Origin: JBFAPK01 sp040676675 | GTDB lineage: Bacteria; Actinomycetota; Actinomycetes; Mycobacteriales; Micromonosporaceae | Direction of reading: 5' to 3' | DNA length: 64,000 nucleotides | NCBI RefSeq assembly: GCF_040676675.1 | Contig: NZ_JBFAPK010000020.1 | Coordinates: 87,027-151,026, forward strand | Part shown: positions 17,860-26,904 of the stretch, piece by piece | How positions within the stretch are numbered: the first letter of the stretch is position 1 | Layout of the letters: each line of letters opens with the position of its first letter | Program-made: the position numbers and the translations under genes | Notes under the pieces: model-generated | What the model was told of the DNA's origin: nothing | Seen by the model: only the letters and a program-made list of their open reading frames with translations | The model's database searches: none

Positions 17860-18504
17860 GTGTCCGCCCCCGCCGAGCTGACCCTGGCGGAGCTCGTCGC
17901 CCGGGCGCGGGAACTGGCCGCCGGCGCGCCCCGGCGGCTGCTCGGCATCGCCGGCGCGCCCGGGGCGGGCAAGTCCACGCTGGCCGCCCGGCTGGTGGCC
18001 GCGTTGGGCGGCGTCGCCGCGCTGGTACCGATGGACGGGTTCCACCTGGCCGGGTCGGAGCTGCGCCGGCTGGGCCGGGAGTCCCGCAAGGGCGCGGCCG
18101 ACACCTTCGACGCCGCCGGGTACGTGGCGCTGCTGCACCGCCTGCGCGAGCGCGGGCCGGAGCCCGTGTACGCCCCGGAGTTCCGCCGCGACATCGAGGA
18201 GCCGATCGCGGGGGCGATCGGCGTACCGGCCGAGGTGCGGCTGGTGGTGACCGAGGGGAACTACCTGCTCCTGCCCGATCCACCGTGGAGCGAGGTGCGC
18301 CGGATCCTCGACGAGATCTGGTTCCTCGACCTGGCGGCCGAGATCCGGTTGCGCCGCCTCGTCGACCGGCACGTCGCCTACGGCCGTACGGTGGCGGCCG
18401 CCGAGGCGTGGGCCCGGGGCAGCGACGAGGCCAACGCCAGGCTGATCGCCACCACCGCGCCCCGCGCGGACCTCGTCGTGCGGCTCCGCGAGCCGGACGA
18501 GTAG
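17860..18504 (+). CDS. P-loop nucleoside/pantothenate-type kinase
   Basis: 214-residue P-loop kinase related to uridine kinase/PanK and YggC/FrcK-like proteins. Walker A is GIAGAPGAGKSTLAARL (about 29-45), the substrate loop is VPMDGFHLAGSELRRLG, and VTEGNYLLLPDPPW carries the downstream catalytic acid. GTG start 1 nt after the SIMPL stop. The final codons are the first unit of a 36-bp tandem repeat that duplicates the gene end including its TAG stop (18481-18573). Substrate not determinable. Confidence 0.85.
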   Translation: MSAPAELTLAELVARARELAAGAPRRLLGIAGAPGAGKSTLAARLVAALGGVAALVPMDGFHLAGSELRRLGRESRKGAADTFDAAGYVALLHRLRERGPEPVYAPEFRRDIEEPIAGAIGVPAEVRLVVTEGNYLLLPDPPWSEVRRILDEIWFLDLAAEIRLRRLVDRHVAYGRTVAAAEAWARGSDEANARLIATTAPRADLVVRLREPDE

Positions 18505-18573
18505 CGGCACGGTGTGCGGCTCCGCGAGCCGGACGAGTAGCGGCACGGTGTGCGGCTCCGCGAGCCGGACGAG
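18481..18573. repeat. 36-bp tandem repeat containing the kinase stop codon
   Basis: About 2.6 copies of a 36-bp unit starting CGGCTCCGCGAGCCGGACGA; the first unit encodes the kinase C-terminus RLREPDE plus TAG. The second copy repeats the codons and stop in frame; the third diverges after GACGAG. A further partial CGGACGAGAGCTGACG repeat follows to about 18615. Confidence 0.9.
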
Positions 18574-18737
18574 AGCTGACGAATCGAGCGGACCGGCTGC
18601 CGGACGAGAGCTGACGCATCGGCTGACACCACTACCCGCCGGGGTGATAGCGAAGCGCATCGCTGGCTGGTAAACCGGGCACGAACGTTTCTTCCGGACG
18701 GCGCGGCACGGCCCGCGGGGGTGTCGACAGGAGGCTC

Positions 18738-21700
18738 GTGGCAGCTCGGAAGGCAATGACCTGGTACGCGGCGGGGATGACCGTCCTGATCGCCGGATTC
18801 TTCGCGCTACCGGGGCTGCGCACCCTCCTGGGCGTCGTGATCGGCCTGCTCAGCGCCGCCGTCGTGGTGCTCGGTACGCGGATCCACCGCCCGAGCCGGG
18901 CGTACGCGTGGTGGCTGCTCGCGGCCGGCCTGCTCGCCTTCACGGTGGGCGACGCCAGCTACAGCCTCGGCGGTGGCCAGGCGGGCCGGGACCTCTCGGT
19001 GCCGTTCTCGGACGTCTGCTACCTGGCGATGTTCCCGCTGATCGGGATGGGCCTGCTCGGGTTGACCCGGGCCACCACCGCGGCCCGGGACCGCTCCGGC
19101 CTGCTGGACTCCCTGATCTACACGACCGCCGTGGCGTTCCTGATCTGGGTCTTCCTGATCGCGCCGTACCTGGCGACGCCGGAGGTCGGCTCGTTCGAGC
19201 GGTCCACCCTGGCCGCGTACGCGCTCGCCGACGTGCTGGTCCTGGCGACGACGGTACGGCTGCTCACCGCGGTGCGGGGCAACGTCGCCGCGGTGCTGCT
19301 GGTGACCGGCGCGGGCGGGATGCTCATCGCCGACCTGGCCTTCGGCGCCGCCGTGCTGGACGGCGAGTGGCGCGGCGGCGGCCCGGTCGAGCTCGGCTGG
19401 TTCGCGCTCTACGTCGGCTGGGGCGCCGCCGCCCTGCACCCGTCGATGGTCCGGTTGAGCGAGCCGGCGGAGCCGTACCAGGCGGAGCTGAGCGGGGTGC
19501 GGCTGATGTTGCTCGGCGCGGCGGCCGTACTCGCCCCGGGGGTGCTGCTCTTCCAGTCGGTCACCGGGCGGGTGCGGGACGCCACCGTCATCGCGGTGGT
19601 CTCCGGCGTGACGTTCGTGCTGGTGCTCAGCCGGCTCGCCGACGCGGTGGACGCGCACCGGCTCTCGGTCACCCGGGAACGGAGCCTGCGCAAGGCCGGC
19701 GCCGCGCTGGTCTCGGCGGCGAGCGCCGAGGAGGTCGACCGGGCCGTACGGGTGGCCGTCGGTCACCTGGTGCCGGCGTACGCCGCCCACCGAGTGATCT
19801 TCTCGGTGCATCGGTCGGACGGGATACCGGCCACGGCGGCGAGCATCTGGGGGCCGGCCGTCGGCGCCCCGTCCGGGCCGCACTCGGCGCCGCGCGCCGC
19901 GACCGTACGCCGTACCCGGGTGCTGCGGGTGCGCGCGCTCCAGCCGGCCCTGGCCGAGCAGCTCGGCGGGTTCGACTCCGTGGTGCTCTGCCCGCTGGTG
20001 CTGGACGAGCGGGCGGCCACGCTGCCCCGGGTCGGCGCGCTGCTCGTCGCCGCCGACGCCGCCGTGCTCGCGGCCGTACGGGACTCGCTGGAGGTGCTGG
20101 CCGCCCAGGTGGCGCTCGCGCTGGAGCGGATCGGGCTGAGCCAGGAGATCAGCCGGCGGGACAGCGACGAGTACTTCCGCAGCCTCGTGCAGCACACGGC
20201 CGACATGATCCTCATCGTCGAGGACAGCGACCGGATCCGGTACGCCAGCCCGTCGGTGACGACGGTGCTCGGGGTCGAGCCGGAGAGCTGCACCGAGCTG
20301 CGGGCGCTGGTGCACCCGGACGACGGGGAGTCCGTCGCCGGGCTGCTGGAGGCGATCCGGTCCGACCCGCCGAGCCACGAACAGTGGCACGACTGGAGCG
20401 TACGGCGGCCGGACGGCCAGCGGGTGGAGCTGGAGGTCAGCTGCCGCGACCTGCGCCGGGACCGGACGGTACGCGGCCTGGTCTTCACCGTGCGGGACGT
20501 GACCGAGCGGCGCCGGCTGGAGCGGGAGCTGCAGCACCGGGCGACGCACGACGCGCTGACCGGACTGGCGAACCGGGTCGCCTTCCACGACCGGCTGCAC
20601 GAGGCGGTCGAGGGGGCCCGCCGCAGCGGCCGTACCGTTGGCTCGCTCAGCATCGACCTGGACGAGTTCACCTCGGTGAACGACTCGCACGGGCACGGCA
20701 CCGGGGACGCGCTGCTGGTGGCGACCGCCGAACGGCTGCGCGCCGTCGTCGCCGAGCTGCCGGGCGTCGTACCGCCCGGCGGCGGGCCGCCCACGGTCGC
20801 CCGGCTCGGCGGGGACGAGTTCGCGGTGCTCGTGACCGACGCGGACGGCCCGGAGGCGGTGGAGCGGATCGCCGAGCAGCTGGTGACCGCGCTGGCGGTA
20901 CCGCTCCTGCTCGGCGAGGCCCTGGTCACCCCGTCGGTGAGCATCGGGGTGGCGACCACCGCCGACGCGACCGACGCCGGCGAGCTGTTGCAGCGCGCCG
21001 ACCTCGCCCTCTACGTCGCGAAGGGGGCCGGCAAGGGGCGCTGGTGCCGGTACCAGTCGGCCCTGCACACGGCGATCGTGGAGCGGCTGGAGCTGCGGGC
21101 CGCGCTGACCGAGGCCGTCGAGAAGGACCACTTCGTGATCGAGTACCAGCCCATCGTCGACCTGGCCCGGGGCACCGCGGTCGGCTTCGAGGCGCTGGTC
21201 CGCTGGCAGCACCCGGTCCGGGGGAAGGTACCGCCGGCGCAGTTCATCGCCCTCGCCGAGGAGACCGGCCTGATCGAGCCGATCGGCGACTGGGTGCTGC
21301 GGCACGCCGTGGCGGCCGCGGCCCGCTGGCACGCGGAGATGCCGGCGGGCGCGACGCCGTACGTCAGCGTGAACGTCTCCGGCCGGCAGCTGCGTACCGC
21401 GGGCTTCGTCGACAAGGTCCGGGCCGCGCTGGCGGAGGCCGGGGTGCCGCCCCGGCTGGTGATGCTGGAGATCACCGAGAGCCTGCTGCTCCGCGACGAC
21501 GAGCGGGTCTGGGCCGAACTCGCCGAGCTGCGCGGCATGGGGGTACGGGTCGCCATCGACGACTTCGGTACCGGCTTCTCGTCCCTCAGCTACCTGCAGA
21601 AGATGCCGGCCGACGTGCTCAAGCTGGACCGCTCGTTCACCGCCACCGCCGCCTCGTCGCGCCGGCAGCGGCTGCTGATGGAGGGGATCCTGCGGCTGGC

Positions 21701-21884
21701 CGAGACGCTCGGACTGGAGATCATCGCCGAGGGGGTCGAGACCGAGGCGGCGCGGGTGCTGCTGACCGACATCGGCTGCCTCTGCGCCCAGGGCTACCAC
21801 TTCTCCCAGCCGCTCGGCGACGGCGAGGTGCTGCACTGGCTGCGCCAGGTGCGCCGGGGTACCCGCGAACGCGCCGCCGGCTGA
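18738..21884 (+). CDS. Membrane GGDEF/EAL cyclic-di-GMP protein with GAF and PAS domains
   Basis: 1048 residues, GTG start with CAGGAGG upstream. Residues 1-300 contain about 8-10 membrane helices. A GAF-like region (about 325-470) and a PAS domain (about 478-590, DSDEYFRSLVQHTADMILIVED) follow. The GGDEF domain is intact (RLGGDEF near 690) and the EAL domain is intact (GFEALVRWQHP near 818, ITESLLL, DDFGTGFSSLSYLQ and EGVE). Both diguanylate cyclase and phosphodiesterase residues are kept, so the net activity cannot be predicted. It resembles the large membrane composites common in Micromonosporaceae. Probably monocistronic. Confidence 0.93.
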   Translation: MAARKAMTWYAAGMTVLIAGFFALPGLRTLLGVVIGLLSAAVVVLGTRIHRPSRAYAWWLLAAGLLAFTVGDASYSLGGGQAGRDLSVPFSDVCYLAMFPLIGMGLLGLTRATTAARDRSGLLDSLIYTTAVAFLIWVFLIAPYLATPEVGSFERSTLAAYALADVLVLATTVRLLTAVRGNVAAVLLVTGAGGMLIADLAFGAAVLDGEWRGGGPVELGWFALYVGWGAAALHPSMVRLSEPAEPYQAELSGVRLMLLGAAAVLAPGVLLFQSVTGRVRDATVIAVVSGVTFVLVLSRLADAVDAHRLSVTRERSLRKAGAALVSAASAEEVDRAVRVAVGHLVPAYAAHRVIFSVHRSDGIPATAASIWGPAVGAPSGPHSAPRAATVRRTRVLRVRALQPALAEQLGGFDSVVLCPLVLDERAATLPRVGALLVAADAAVLAAVRDSLEVLAAQVALALERIGLSQEISRRDSDEYFRSLVQHTADMILIVEDSDRIRYASPSVTTVLGVEPESCTELRALVHPDDGESVAGLLEAIRSDPPSHEQWHDWSVRRPDGQRVELEVSCRDLRRDRTVRGLVFTVRDVTERRRLERELQHRATHDALTGLANRVAFHDRLHEAVEGARRSGRTVGSLSIDLDEFTSVNDSHGHGTGDALLVATAERLRAVVAELPGVVPPGGGPPTVARLGGDEFAVLVTDADGPEAVERIAEQLVTALAVPLLLGEALVTPSVSIGVATTADATDAGELLQRADLALYVAKGAGKGRWCRYQSALHTAIVERLELRAALTEAVEKDHFVIEYQPIVDLARGTAVGFEALVRWQHPVRGKVPPAQFIALAEETGLIEPIGDWVLRHAVAAAARWHAEMPAGATPYVSVNVSGRQLRTAGFVDKVRAALAEAGVPPRLVMLEITESLLLRDDERVWAELAELRGMGVRVAIDDFGTGFSSLSYLQKMPADVLKLDRSFTATAASSRRQRLLMEGILRLAETLGLEIIAEGVETEAARVLLTDIGCLCAQGYHFSQPLGDGEVLHWLRQVRRGTRERAAG

Positions 21885-21940
21885 CGGCGGGACGGCGCGG
21901 CGCCCGGCCGGTCACCCGGTACGCGGGCGGAGCCTGGGCC

Positions 21941-22585
21941 TCAGTCGGAGAGCAGCCGGCCCTGCTCGGGCGCGGTGATCCGGGCGGCGACGTCGAAGGC
22001 GCGGGAGACGTCCTGCCAGATCCTCGGGTTGGCGCCGCGCACCCGGCCGCTCGGGTGCGCCACCGCCAGCCACGGCACCAGGCGCGCGTCCTCCCGCAGC
22101 AGGTACAGCGCCAGCGCCTGCCGGGCGGCGTCGCCCAGCGCCACGACCAGGCGCAGCCGCGGCAGCAGGTCGACGAAGCGGGACAGCCACGGCAGGGCCT
22201 GTTCGATGTCGTTGCGCTCGGCGTGCCGGCTCTTCCGGTCGGCCCCGAGCGGCCACGGCACCGCGTTCCAGTGCACGCAGCGGCGCCGGTCCAGCCCGGA
22301 GGCGCGGTAGAACTCCCAGACGTTCGCGGCGGCGGGGTCGTCGTCGTCGGGGGAGAGCAGCGCGCTGCGGACCGCCGTCCGGGCCGGGGACTCGAACAGG
22401 AAGAGCACCTCGGCGTCGACGCCGCCGAGCGTCGGGTCGACGTACGGCACGTCGGTCCCGACGAGCACCCGGATCTGCTCGACCAACCGGGTGATCGGAG
22501 CCACGTGCGGCTCGTCCAGCCGGGCGAGCTTGCCCTTGACGACCTCCGCGTCGCGGTCGGCCCTCGGTCCTGTCGTCGGGTCCAT
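21941..22585 (-). CDS. Uracil-DNA glycosylase superfamily protein
   Basis: 214 residues. The superfamily core is visible: VPYVDPTLGGVDAEVLFLFESP, the WNAVPWPLG motif that replaces the water-activating loop, VVALGDAARQAL and the C-terminal AHPSGRVRGANP, equivalent to the HPSP leucine-loop motif. It belongs to the divergent actinobacterial group annotated simply as uracil-DNA glycosylase; whether it excises uracil is unproven. It is on the minus strand between the GGDEF/EAL gene and dapD. Confidence 0.8.
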   Translation of the reverse strand: MDPTTGPRADRDAEVVKGKLARLDEPHVAPITRLVEQIRVLVGTDVPYVDPTLGGVDAEVLFLFESPARTAVRSALLSPDDDDPAAANVWEFYRASGLDRRRCVHWNAVPWPLGADRKSRHAERNDIEQALPWLSRFVDLLPRLRLVVALGDAARQALALYLLREDARLVPWLAVAHPSGRVRGANPRIWQDVSRAFDVAARITAPEQGRLLSD

Positions 22586-22705
22586 CAGCGCATCATGCCT
22601 GGCTCAGGCGGGGGACGGTACCGGCCGGCGGCCCGTGGACGGCTCGGCCCGTCGGTCGTCGGTGCGGGGGTGGTGCGGTCGCGGTCAGCCCGATGCCCCG
22701 GCCGG

Positions 22706-23665
22706 TCACTCGTTGGCGTGCAGCGCCGCGTTCAGCTCGATGCCGCGGCCGGTGCGCGGGCGCGCCTCCAGCGCCCCGGTGACCGAGTTGCGCCAGAAGA
22801 GCAGCCCGTCGACCCCCGAGAGTTCGCGCGCCTTCACGACCCGGCCGTCCGGCAGGGTGACCTTGGCGCCGGCCGTGATGTAGCAGCCGGCCTCCACCAC
22901 ACAGTCGTCGCCGAGGGAGATGCCGATGCCGGCGTTGGCGCCAAGCAGGCTGCGCTCGCCGATGCGTACCTTCTCGGTGCCGCCGCCCGAGAGGGTGCCC
23001 ATGATCGAGGCGCCGGCGCCGATGTCGGAGCCGTCGCCGACGACCACGCCGGCCACGATCCGCCCCTCGACCATCGAGGCGCCGAGCGTGCCGGCGTTGA
23101 AGTTGCAGAAGCCCTCGTGCATGACGGTGGTGCCGGAGGCGAGGTGGGCGCCGAGCCGGACCCGGTCGGCGTCGGCGATGCGTACCCCGGAGGGCACCAC
23201 GTAGTCGGTCATCCGGGGGAACTTGTCCACGCCGTAGACGGCGAGGTGCCGGCCGGCGGCCCGCTCGATCACGCGCAGCTCGTCGACCCGGTCGGGCGGG
23301 CAGGGGCCGGCCGAGGTCCAGGCGACGTTCGCGAGCGTGCCGAAGATGCCGTCCAGGTTCAGCTCGTTCGGCCGCACCAGGCGGTGGGAGAGCAGGTGCA
23401 GCCGCAGGTACGCGTCGGAGGCGTCCTTGATCGGCTCGGCCAGCGACCCGATCTCCGTGACGACGACCACGGTACGCAGCCCGGGCAGCGCCCGCTCGCC
23501 GATCGCGCCGGCCGGCAGGCCGATCGCCTCGGCCGGGTCCTCGCTCGGCCCGAGCGGGAGCGTGCCCAGTCCCAGCTTTCCACCCGGGTACCAGGTGTCG
23601 AGGACCTGGTCCTGGTCGGTGACAGTGGCCAGGCCGATGCCCCAGGCGGGCTGTGCAGTGGTCAC
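22706..23665 (-). CDS. dapD: Tetrahydrodipicolinate N-succinyltransferase DapD
   Basis: 319-residue acyltransferase making N-succinyl-2-amino-6-oxopimelate in DAP/lysine synthesis. The C-terminal half is a left-handed beta-helix with hexapeptide repeats (RIADADRVRLGAHLASGT, VVGDGSDIGAGASIMGTLSGG). The conserved GFCNFNAGTLGASMVEGR is the actinobacterial DapD signature. GTG start at 23665 with AAAGG upstream. It is divergent from dapE, sharing an 81-bp control region, as in mycobacteria. Confidence 0.96.
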   Translation of the reverse strand: MTTAQPAWGIGLATVTDQDQVLDTWYPGGKLGLGTLPLGPSEDPAEAIGLPAGAIGERALPGLRTVVVVTEIGSLAEPIKDASDAYLRLHLLSHRLVRPNELNLDGIFGTLANVAWTSAGPCPPDRVDELRVIERAAGRHLAVYGVDKFPRMTDYVVPSGVRIADADRVRLGAHLASGTTVMHEGFCNFNAGTLGASMVEGRIVAGVVVGDGSDIGAGASIMGTLSGGGTEKVRIGERSLLGANAGIGISLGDDCVVEAGCYITAGAKVTLPDGRVVKARELSGVDGLLFWRNSVTGALEARPRTGRGIELNAALHANE

Positions 23666-23746
23666 CGGGCAACCTTTCGTCCGAGTCCGGGCTGGGCTGG
23701 GCTGCTCGCTCCTCGCCCCCAGACACCTGACGGTACCGTGCCCACC

Positions 23747-24817
23747 ATGGAGAACCCGCTGACCCCCGAGGTGTTGGCCGATCCGGTCGCGTTGACCCGC
23801 GCCTTGGTCGACATCGAGTCCGTCTCACTGCACGAGAAGGAGATCGCAGACTGCGTCGAAGCGGTGCTCCGGGCCGTACCGCACCTGTCGGTGCGGCGCC
23901 ACGGCAACACCGTGATGGCCCGTACCGACCTGGGGCGCGAGCGGCGGGTCGTGCTCGCCGGCCACCTGGACACCGTCCCGCTCAACGACAACTTCCCGTC
24001 CTGGATGCAGGGCGACCTGCTGTACGGCTGCGGCACGTCGGACATGAAGTCGGGGGTGGCGTACGCGCTGCACCTGGCCGTGACCGTGCCGGATCCCCGG
24101 TACGACGTGACGTACTTCTTCTACGAGGCCGAGGAGATCGAGTCGAGGTACAACGGGCTCACCCTCGTCTCGCAGGCGCACCCCGAGTGGCTGACCGCCG
24201 ACTTCGCGGTGCTGCTGGAGCCGACCTACGGCGTGGTCGAGGCGGGCTGCCAGGGCACCATGCGCGCGACCGTGGGCACGACCGGCCGCCGGGCACACTC
24301 GGCGCGGTCGTGGCACGGGGTCAACGCGATCCACGCGGCGGGCGAGGTGCTGCGCCGGCTGGAGTCGTACGAGGCGCGGGCCGTGACCATCGACGGCTGC
24401 ACCTACCGCGAGGGCATGAACGCGGTCAGCATCCGGGGTGGGGTGGCTGGCAACGTGGTGCCCGACCGCTGCGAGGTGGAGGTCAACTACCGGTTCGCGC
24501 CGGACCGCAGCGAGCAGGAGGCACAGGACCACGTCCGCGAGGTCTTCGCCGGGTACGAGGTGACGGTGACCGACTCGGCGGCCGGGGCGCTGCCGGGGCT
24601 GACGGCGGAGCCGGCCCGGGAGTTCCTGGCGGCGGTGGGGGAGGCGCCGGTCGGGAAGCTGGGCTGGACCGATGTGGCCCGCTTCGCCGCGCTGGGCATC
24701 CCGGCGCTGAACTTCGGGCCGGGCGACCCGAACCTGGCGCACGCCCCGGACGAGCACGTCGAGATTGGCAAGATCAGGGACGGCGCGGCGACCCTGCACC
24801 GCTGGCTCGCCTCCTGA
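23747..24817 (+). CDS. dapE: Succinyl-diaminopimelate desuccinylase DapE
   Basis: 356-residue M20 di-zinc amidohydrolase releasing LL-DAP. Metal and catalytic motifs: AGHLDTVPLNDN (His and catalytic Asp), GCGTSDMKSG (bridging Asp), FYEAEEIES (catalytic Glu pair) and GRRAHSARSWHG. ATG 23747 is chosen because the protein begins right at the family N-terminus; the open frame upstream spans other genes. It completes the DAP pathway with dapC and dapD in this window. Confidence 0.96.
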   Translation: MENPLTPEVLADPVALTRALVDIESVSLHEKEIADCVEAVLRAVPHLSVRRHGNTVMARTDLGRERRVVLAGHLDTVPLNDNFPSWMQGDLLYGCGTSDMKSGVAYALHLAVTVPDPRYDVTYFFYEAEEIESRYNGLTLVSQAHPEWLTADFAVLLEPTYGVVEAGCQGTMRATVGTTGRRAHSARSWHGVNAIHAAGEVLRRLESYEARAVTIDGCTYREGMNAVSIRGGVAGNVVPDRCEVEVNYRFAPDRSEQEAQDHVREVFAGYEVTVTDSAAGALPGLTAEPAREFLAAVGEAPVGKLGWTDVARFAALGIPALNFGPGDPNLAHAPDEHVEIGKIRDGAATLHRWLAS

Positions 24818-24823
24818 CCTGGT

Positions 24824-24855
24824 GAGGCCCGCCCCGCCTGGGCGGGACGGGCCTC
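24824..24855. terminator. Bidirectional hairpin terminator after dapE
   Basis: GAGGCCCGCCCCGCC pairs with GGCGGGACGGGCCTC with one C-A mismatch and a 2-nt loop. It sits just after the dapE stop and before the stop of the convergent small gene at 24883. Confidence 0.7.
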
Positions 24856-24882
24856 GCGTGGCCTGTTGGTAGCGGTCGGACG

Positions 24883-25053
24883 TCAGCTGGCGAGCAGGGT
24901 CTCGCCGGTGGAACGCAGGTCGTCCGGGCGGACGTCCGAAGCGTCCTCGATGCCGACCGTGTCCTGCTGGCGCGAGAGCCGACGCTCCGCCACCACGTCC
25001 CGGATCCGCCGCTGCATCTGCCGCCGCTGCCGGATGATCTCGTTGCTGTTCAT
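24883..25053 (-). CDS. Small basic/charged protein, unknown
   Basis: 56 residues: MNSNEIIRQRRQMQRRIRDV then a helical, highly charged middle and an acidic tail ending STGETLLAS. The ATG at 25053 is preceded on its strand by GGGGAGGAAC, a strong ribosome site, which is why I call this gene despite its size. The N-terminal 35 residues look alpha-helical and arginine-rich, suggesting nucleic-acid or protein binding. No family recognised. It is divergent from the LOG gene at 25344. Confidence 0.7.
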   Translation of the reverse strand: MNSNEIIRQRRQMQRRIRDVVAERRLSRQQDTVGIEDASDVRPDDLRSTGETLLAS

Positions 25054-25343
25054 CACGCCAGTTCCTCCCCCCGAAGGTGCTCGACGGTCCGGCGTCCCGG
25101 CCGGGTGTCGCGCCGGGCCGGTCGCCGGTGGGCGCCGTGCATACGCAGTATGTGCATAGTAAGACGTCGGTACGACAGATTTTGTTGTCACGATCTCGTT
25201 CTTTTTTGCCGTCGTCTTTCCGACCCGTACCCTTTCTTCCCTTCGGCGACACCGGCCGTGGTTTCTCCGGTCACCCGCGGCTTTGTCCGTCGACCGGCCG
25301 GGGCGCGGGCCCGGGTGGGATCCCCACCGATACGGTTGACCTC
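25054..25343. promoter_or_regulatory. AT-rich divergent intergenic region with a small dyad
   Basis: 290 bp with no convincing gene. From about 25141 to 25250 base composition drops well below the surrounding GC. It contains the dyad TGCATAC-GCA-GTATGTGCA (25138-25156, one mismatch) and pyrimidine runs (TTCTTTTTTGCC, CCCTTTCTTCCC). It probably holds the promoters of the small - gene and the LOG gene. Confidence 0.45.
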
Positions 25344-26195
25344 ATGAGCCACACCAATCGGCGGCACGGCGGCCGGGACCCCGGCCCGGTACGGCACCGT
25401 GGGGCGGTGACCCTGCGCCGGGAGGCCATCCCGGTGAGCACCGCGGACCAGCGGCTGCTCGACTCGCGTACCCGGGGCGACTGGAAGACCAAGGACGCCT
25501 GGCGGGCGCTGCGGATCCTTTCCGAGTTCGTCGAGGGGTTCGACACGCTCGCCGACCTGCCGCCCGCGGTCAGCGTCTTCGGCTCGGCCCGCAGCAAGCC
25601 CGACAGCCCGGAGTGCCGGCTGGCGGAGGAGTTGGGAGCGGCGCTGGCCGCCGCCGGCTACGCCGTGATCACCGGAGGCGGGCCCGGCGTGATGGAGGCG
25701 GCGAACCGGGGCGCGACCGAGGCCGGCGGGCTCTCCGTCGGGCTGGGCATCGAACTCCCCTTCGAGCAGGGCATCAACGACTGGGTCGACCTGGCCATCG
25801 ACTTCCGCTACTTCTTCGCCCGCAAGACCATGTTCGTCAAGTACGCGCAGGCGTTCGTGGTCCTGCCCGGCGGGTTCGGCACCATGGACGAGCTCTTCGA
25901 GGCGCTGACGCTGGTGCAGACCGGCAAGGTGACCCGCTTCCCGGTCGTGCTGATGGGCACCGAGTACTGGTCCGGCCTGCTCGACTGGCTCCGCGGCACC
26001 ATGGCCGCCGACGGCAAGATCGGACCGGTCGACCTCGACCTGATCTGCCTCACCGACGACGTCGCGGCCGCCGTGGCGCACATCGTCGACGCGGACGCGG
26101 CGCTCGCCGCTGAGCAGGAGTCGTTGCAGGAGGCGGCGGTGGCCCAGACCCAGGCGGACCAGCAGGCCGCCGCGAGCAACCAGCGGGACGAGTGA
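25344..26195 (+). CDS. LOG family protein (TIGR00730), first of tandem pair
   Basis: 283 residues. LOG/lysine-decarboxylase-like Rossmann fold with VSVFGSARSKPDSP, ITGGGPGVMEAANRGA and the signature PGGFGTMDELFEALTLVQTGK, the phosphoribohydrolase active site that frees cytokinin-type bases from nucleoside monophosphates in characterised members. The first 70 residues are an extra basic/helical segment. The C-terminus is a Gln/Ala-rich helix (EQESLQEAAVAQTQADQQA). ATG 25344 is the most upstream reasonable start. It is 3 nt from the second LOG gene. Confidence 0.9.
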   Translation: MSHTNRRHGGRDPGPVRHRGAVTLRREAIPVSTADQRLLDSRTRGDWKTKDAWRALRILSEFVEGFDTLADLPPAVSVFGSARSKPDSPECRLAEELGAALAAAGYAVITGGGPGVMEAANRGATEAGGLSVGLGIELPFEQGINDWVDLAIDFRYFFARKTMFVKYAQAFVVLPGGFGTMDELFEALTLVQTGKVTRFPVVLMGTEYWSGLLDWLRGTMAADGKIGPVDLDLICLTDDVAAAVAHIVDADAALAAEQESLQEAAVAQTQADQQAAASNQRDE

Positions 26196-26198
26196 GCC

Positions 26199-26744
26199 GT
26201 GGCCGCCATCTGCGTGTTCTGCGCCTCGTCGCGCACCCTGGAACAGAACTGGCTCGACCTCGCCGCCGAGACGGGCGCGGAGATCGCCCGGCGCGGGCAC
26301 ACGCTCGTGTCGGGCGGCGGCTGCGTCGGCATGATGGGCGCCGTCGCCGAGGCCGCCCGCGCCGGCGGGGCACGCACGCTCGGCGTCATGCCGCGGCTGC
26401 TGGTGCAGCGCGAGGTGGCCGACCTGGACGCCGACGAGCTGGTGATCACCGAGAGCATGGCCGAGCGCAAGACCGCCATGATCGACAAGTCGGACGCGTT
26501 CCTCACCCTCCCCGGCGGGCTCGGCACGCTCGACGAACTCTTCGAGATCTGGACCCTGGGGACGCTCGGCCTGCATCGCAAGCCGATGGTGCTGGTCGAC
26601 ACCGACGGCTTCTACGGCGGCCTGGTCGAGTGGCTGAGCGGACTCACCCGTACCCAGTTCGTCCGGCCGGACGCGGCCGAGCGCCTGGTCGTGGCGGAGA
26701 CCGTACCGGCCGCGCTGGACGCGATCGAGAACCTGCTCGGCTAG
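26199..26744 (+). CDS. LOG family protein (TIGR00730), second of tandem pair
   Basis: 181 residues, the normal length for cytokinin riboside 5'-monophosphate phosphoribohydrolase. Motifs: ICVFCASSRTLEQNW, SGGGCVGMMGAVA and LPGGLGTLDELFEIWTLG. GTG start 3 nt after the first LOG stop, so one operon. The two copies are diverged paralogues, not a recent duplication. The gene is followed 9 nt later by a 23-bp tandem repeat (26754-26820). Confidence 0.92.
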   Translation: MAAICVFCASSRTLEQNWLDLAAETGAEIARRGHTLVSGGGCVGMMGAVAEAARAGGARTLGVMPRLLVQREVADLDADELVITESMAERKTAMIDKSDAFLTLPGGLGTLDELFEIWTLGTLGLHRKPMVLVDTDGFYGGLVEWLSGLTRTQFVRPDAAERLVVAETVPAALDAIENLLG

Positions 26745-26753
26745 GCCGTGTCC

Positions 26754-26820
26754 TGTGCGCCGGGCGGCGTGGCGGCTGTGCGCCGGGTGGCGTGGCGGCT
26801 GCGCGCCGGGTGGCGTGGCG
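26754..26820. repeat. 23-bp tandem repeat downstream of LOG gene
   Basis: Three near-identical units beginning TGTGCGCCGGGCGGCGTGGC at 26754, 26777 and 26800, 10 nt after the TAG of the second LOG gene and before the promoter region of the DGPF gene. Confidence 0.9.
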
Positions 26821-26904
26821 CACTCGCGGCGACGGTCCAAATCCCGTGCCATGCTGCGTCGTACGGGACGAGGACCGCGTACGCGGCGGAACGGAGGAGG
26901 TGCG

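Noticed and set aside
18908..23746. Giant plus-strand frame leading into dapE
   Set aside because: It runs out of frame through the GGDEF/EAL gene and antisense to dapD; only the part from the ATG at 23747 resembles a protein family.
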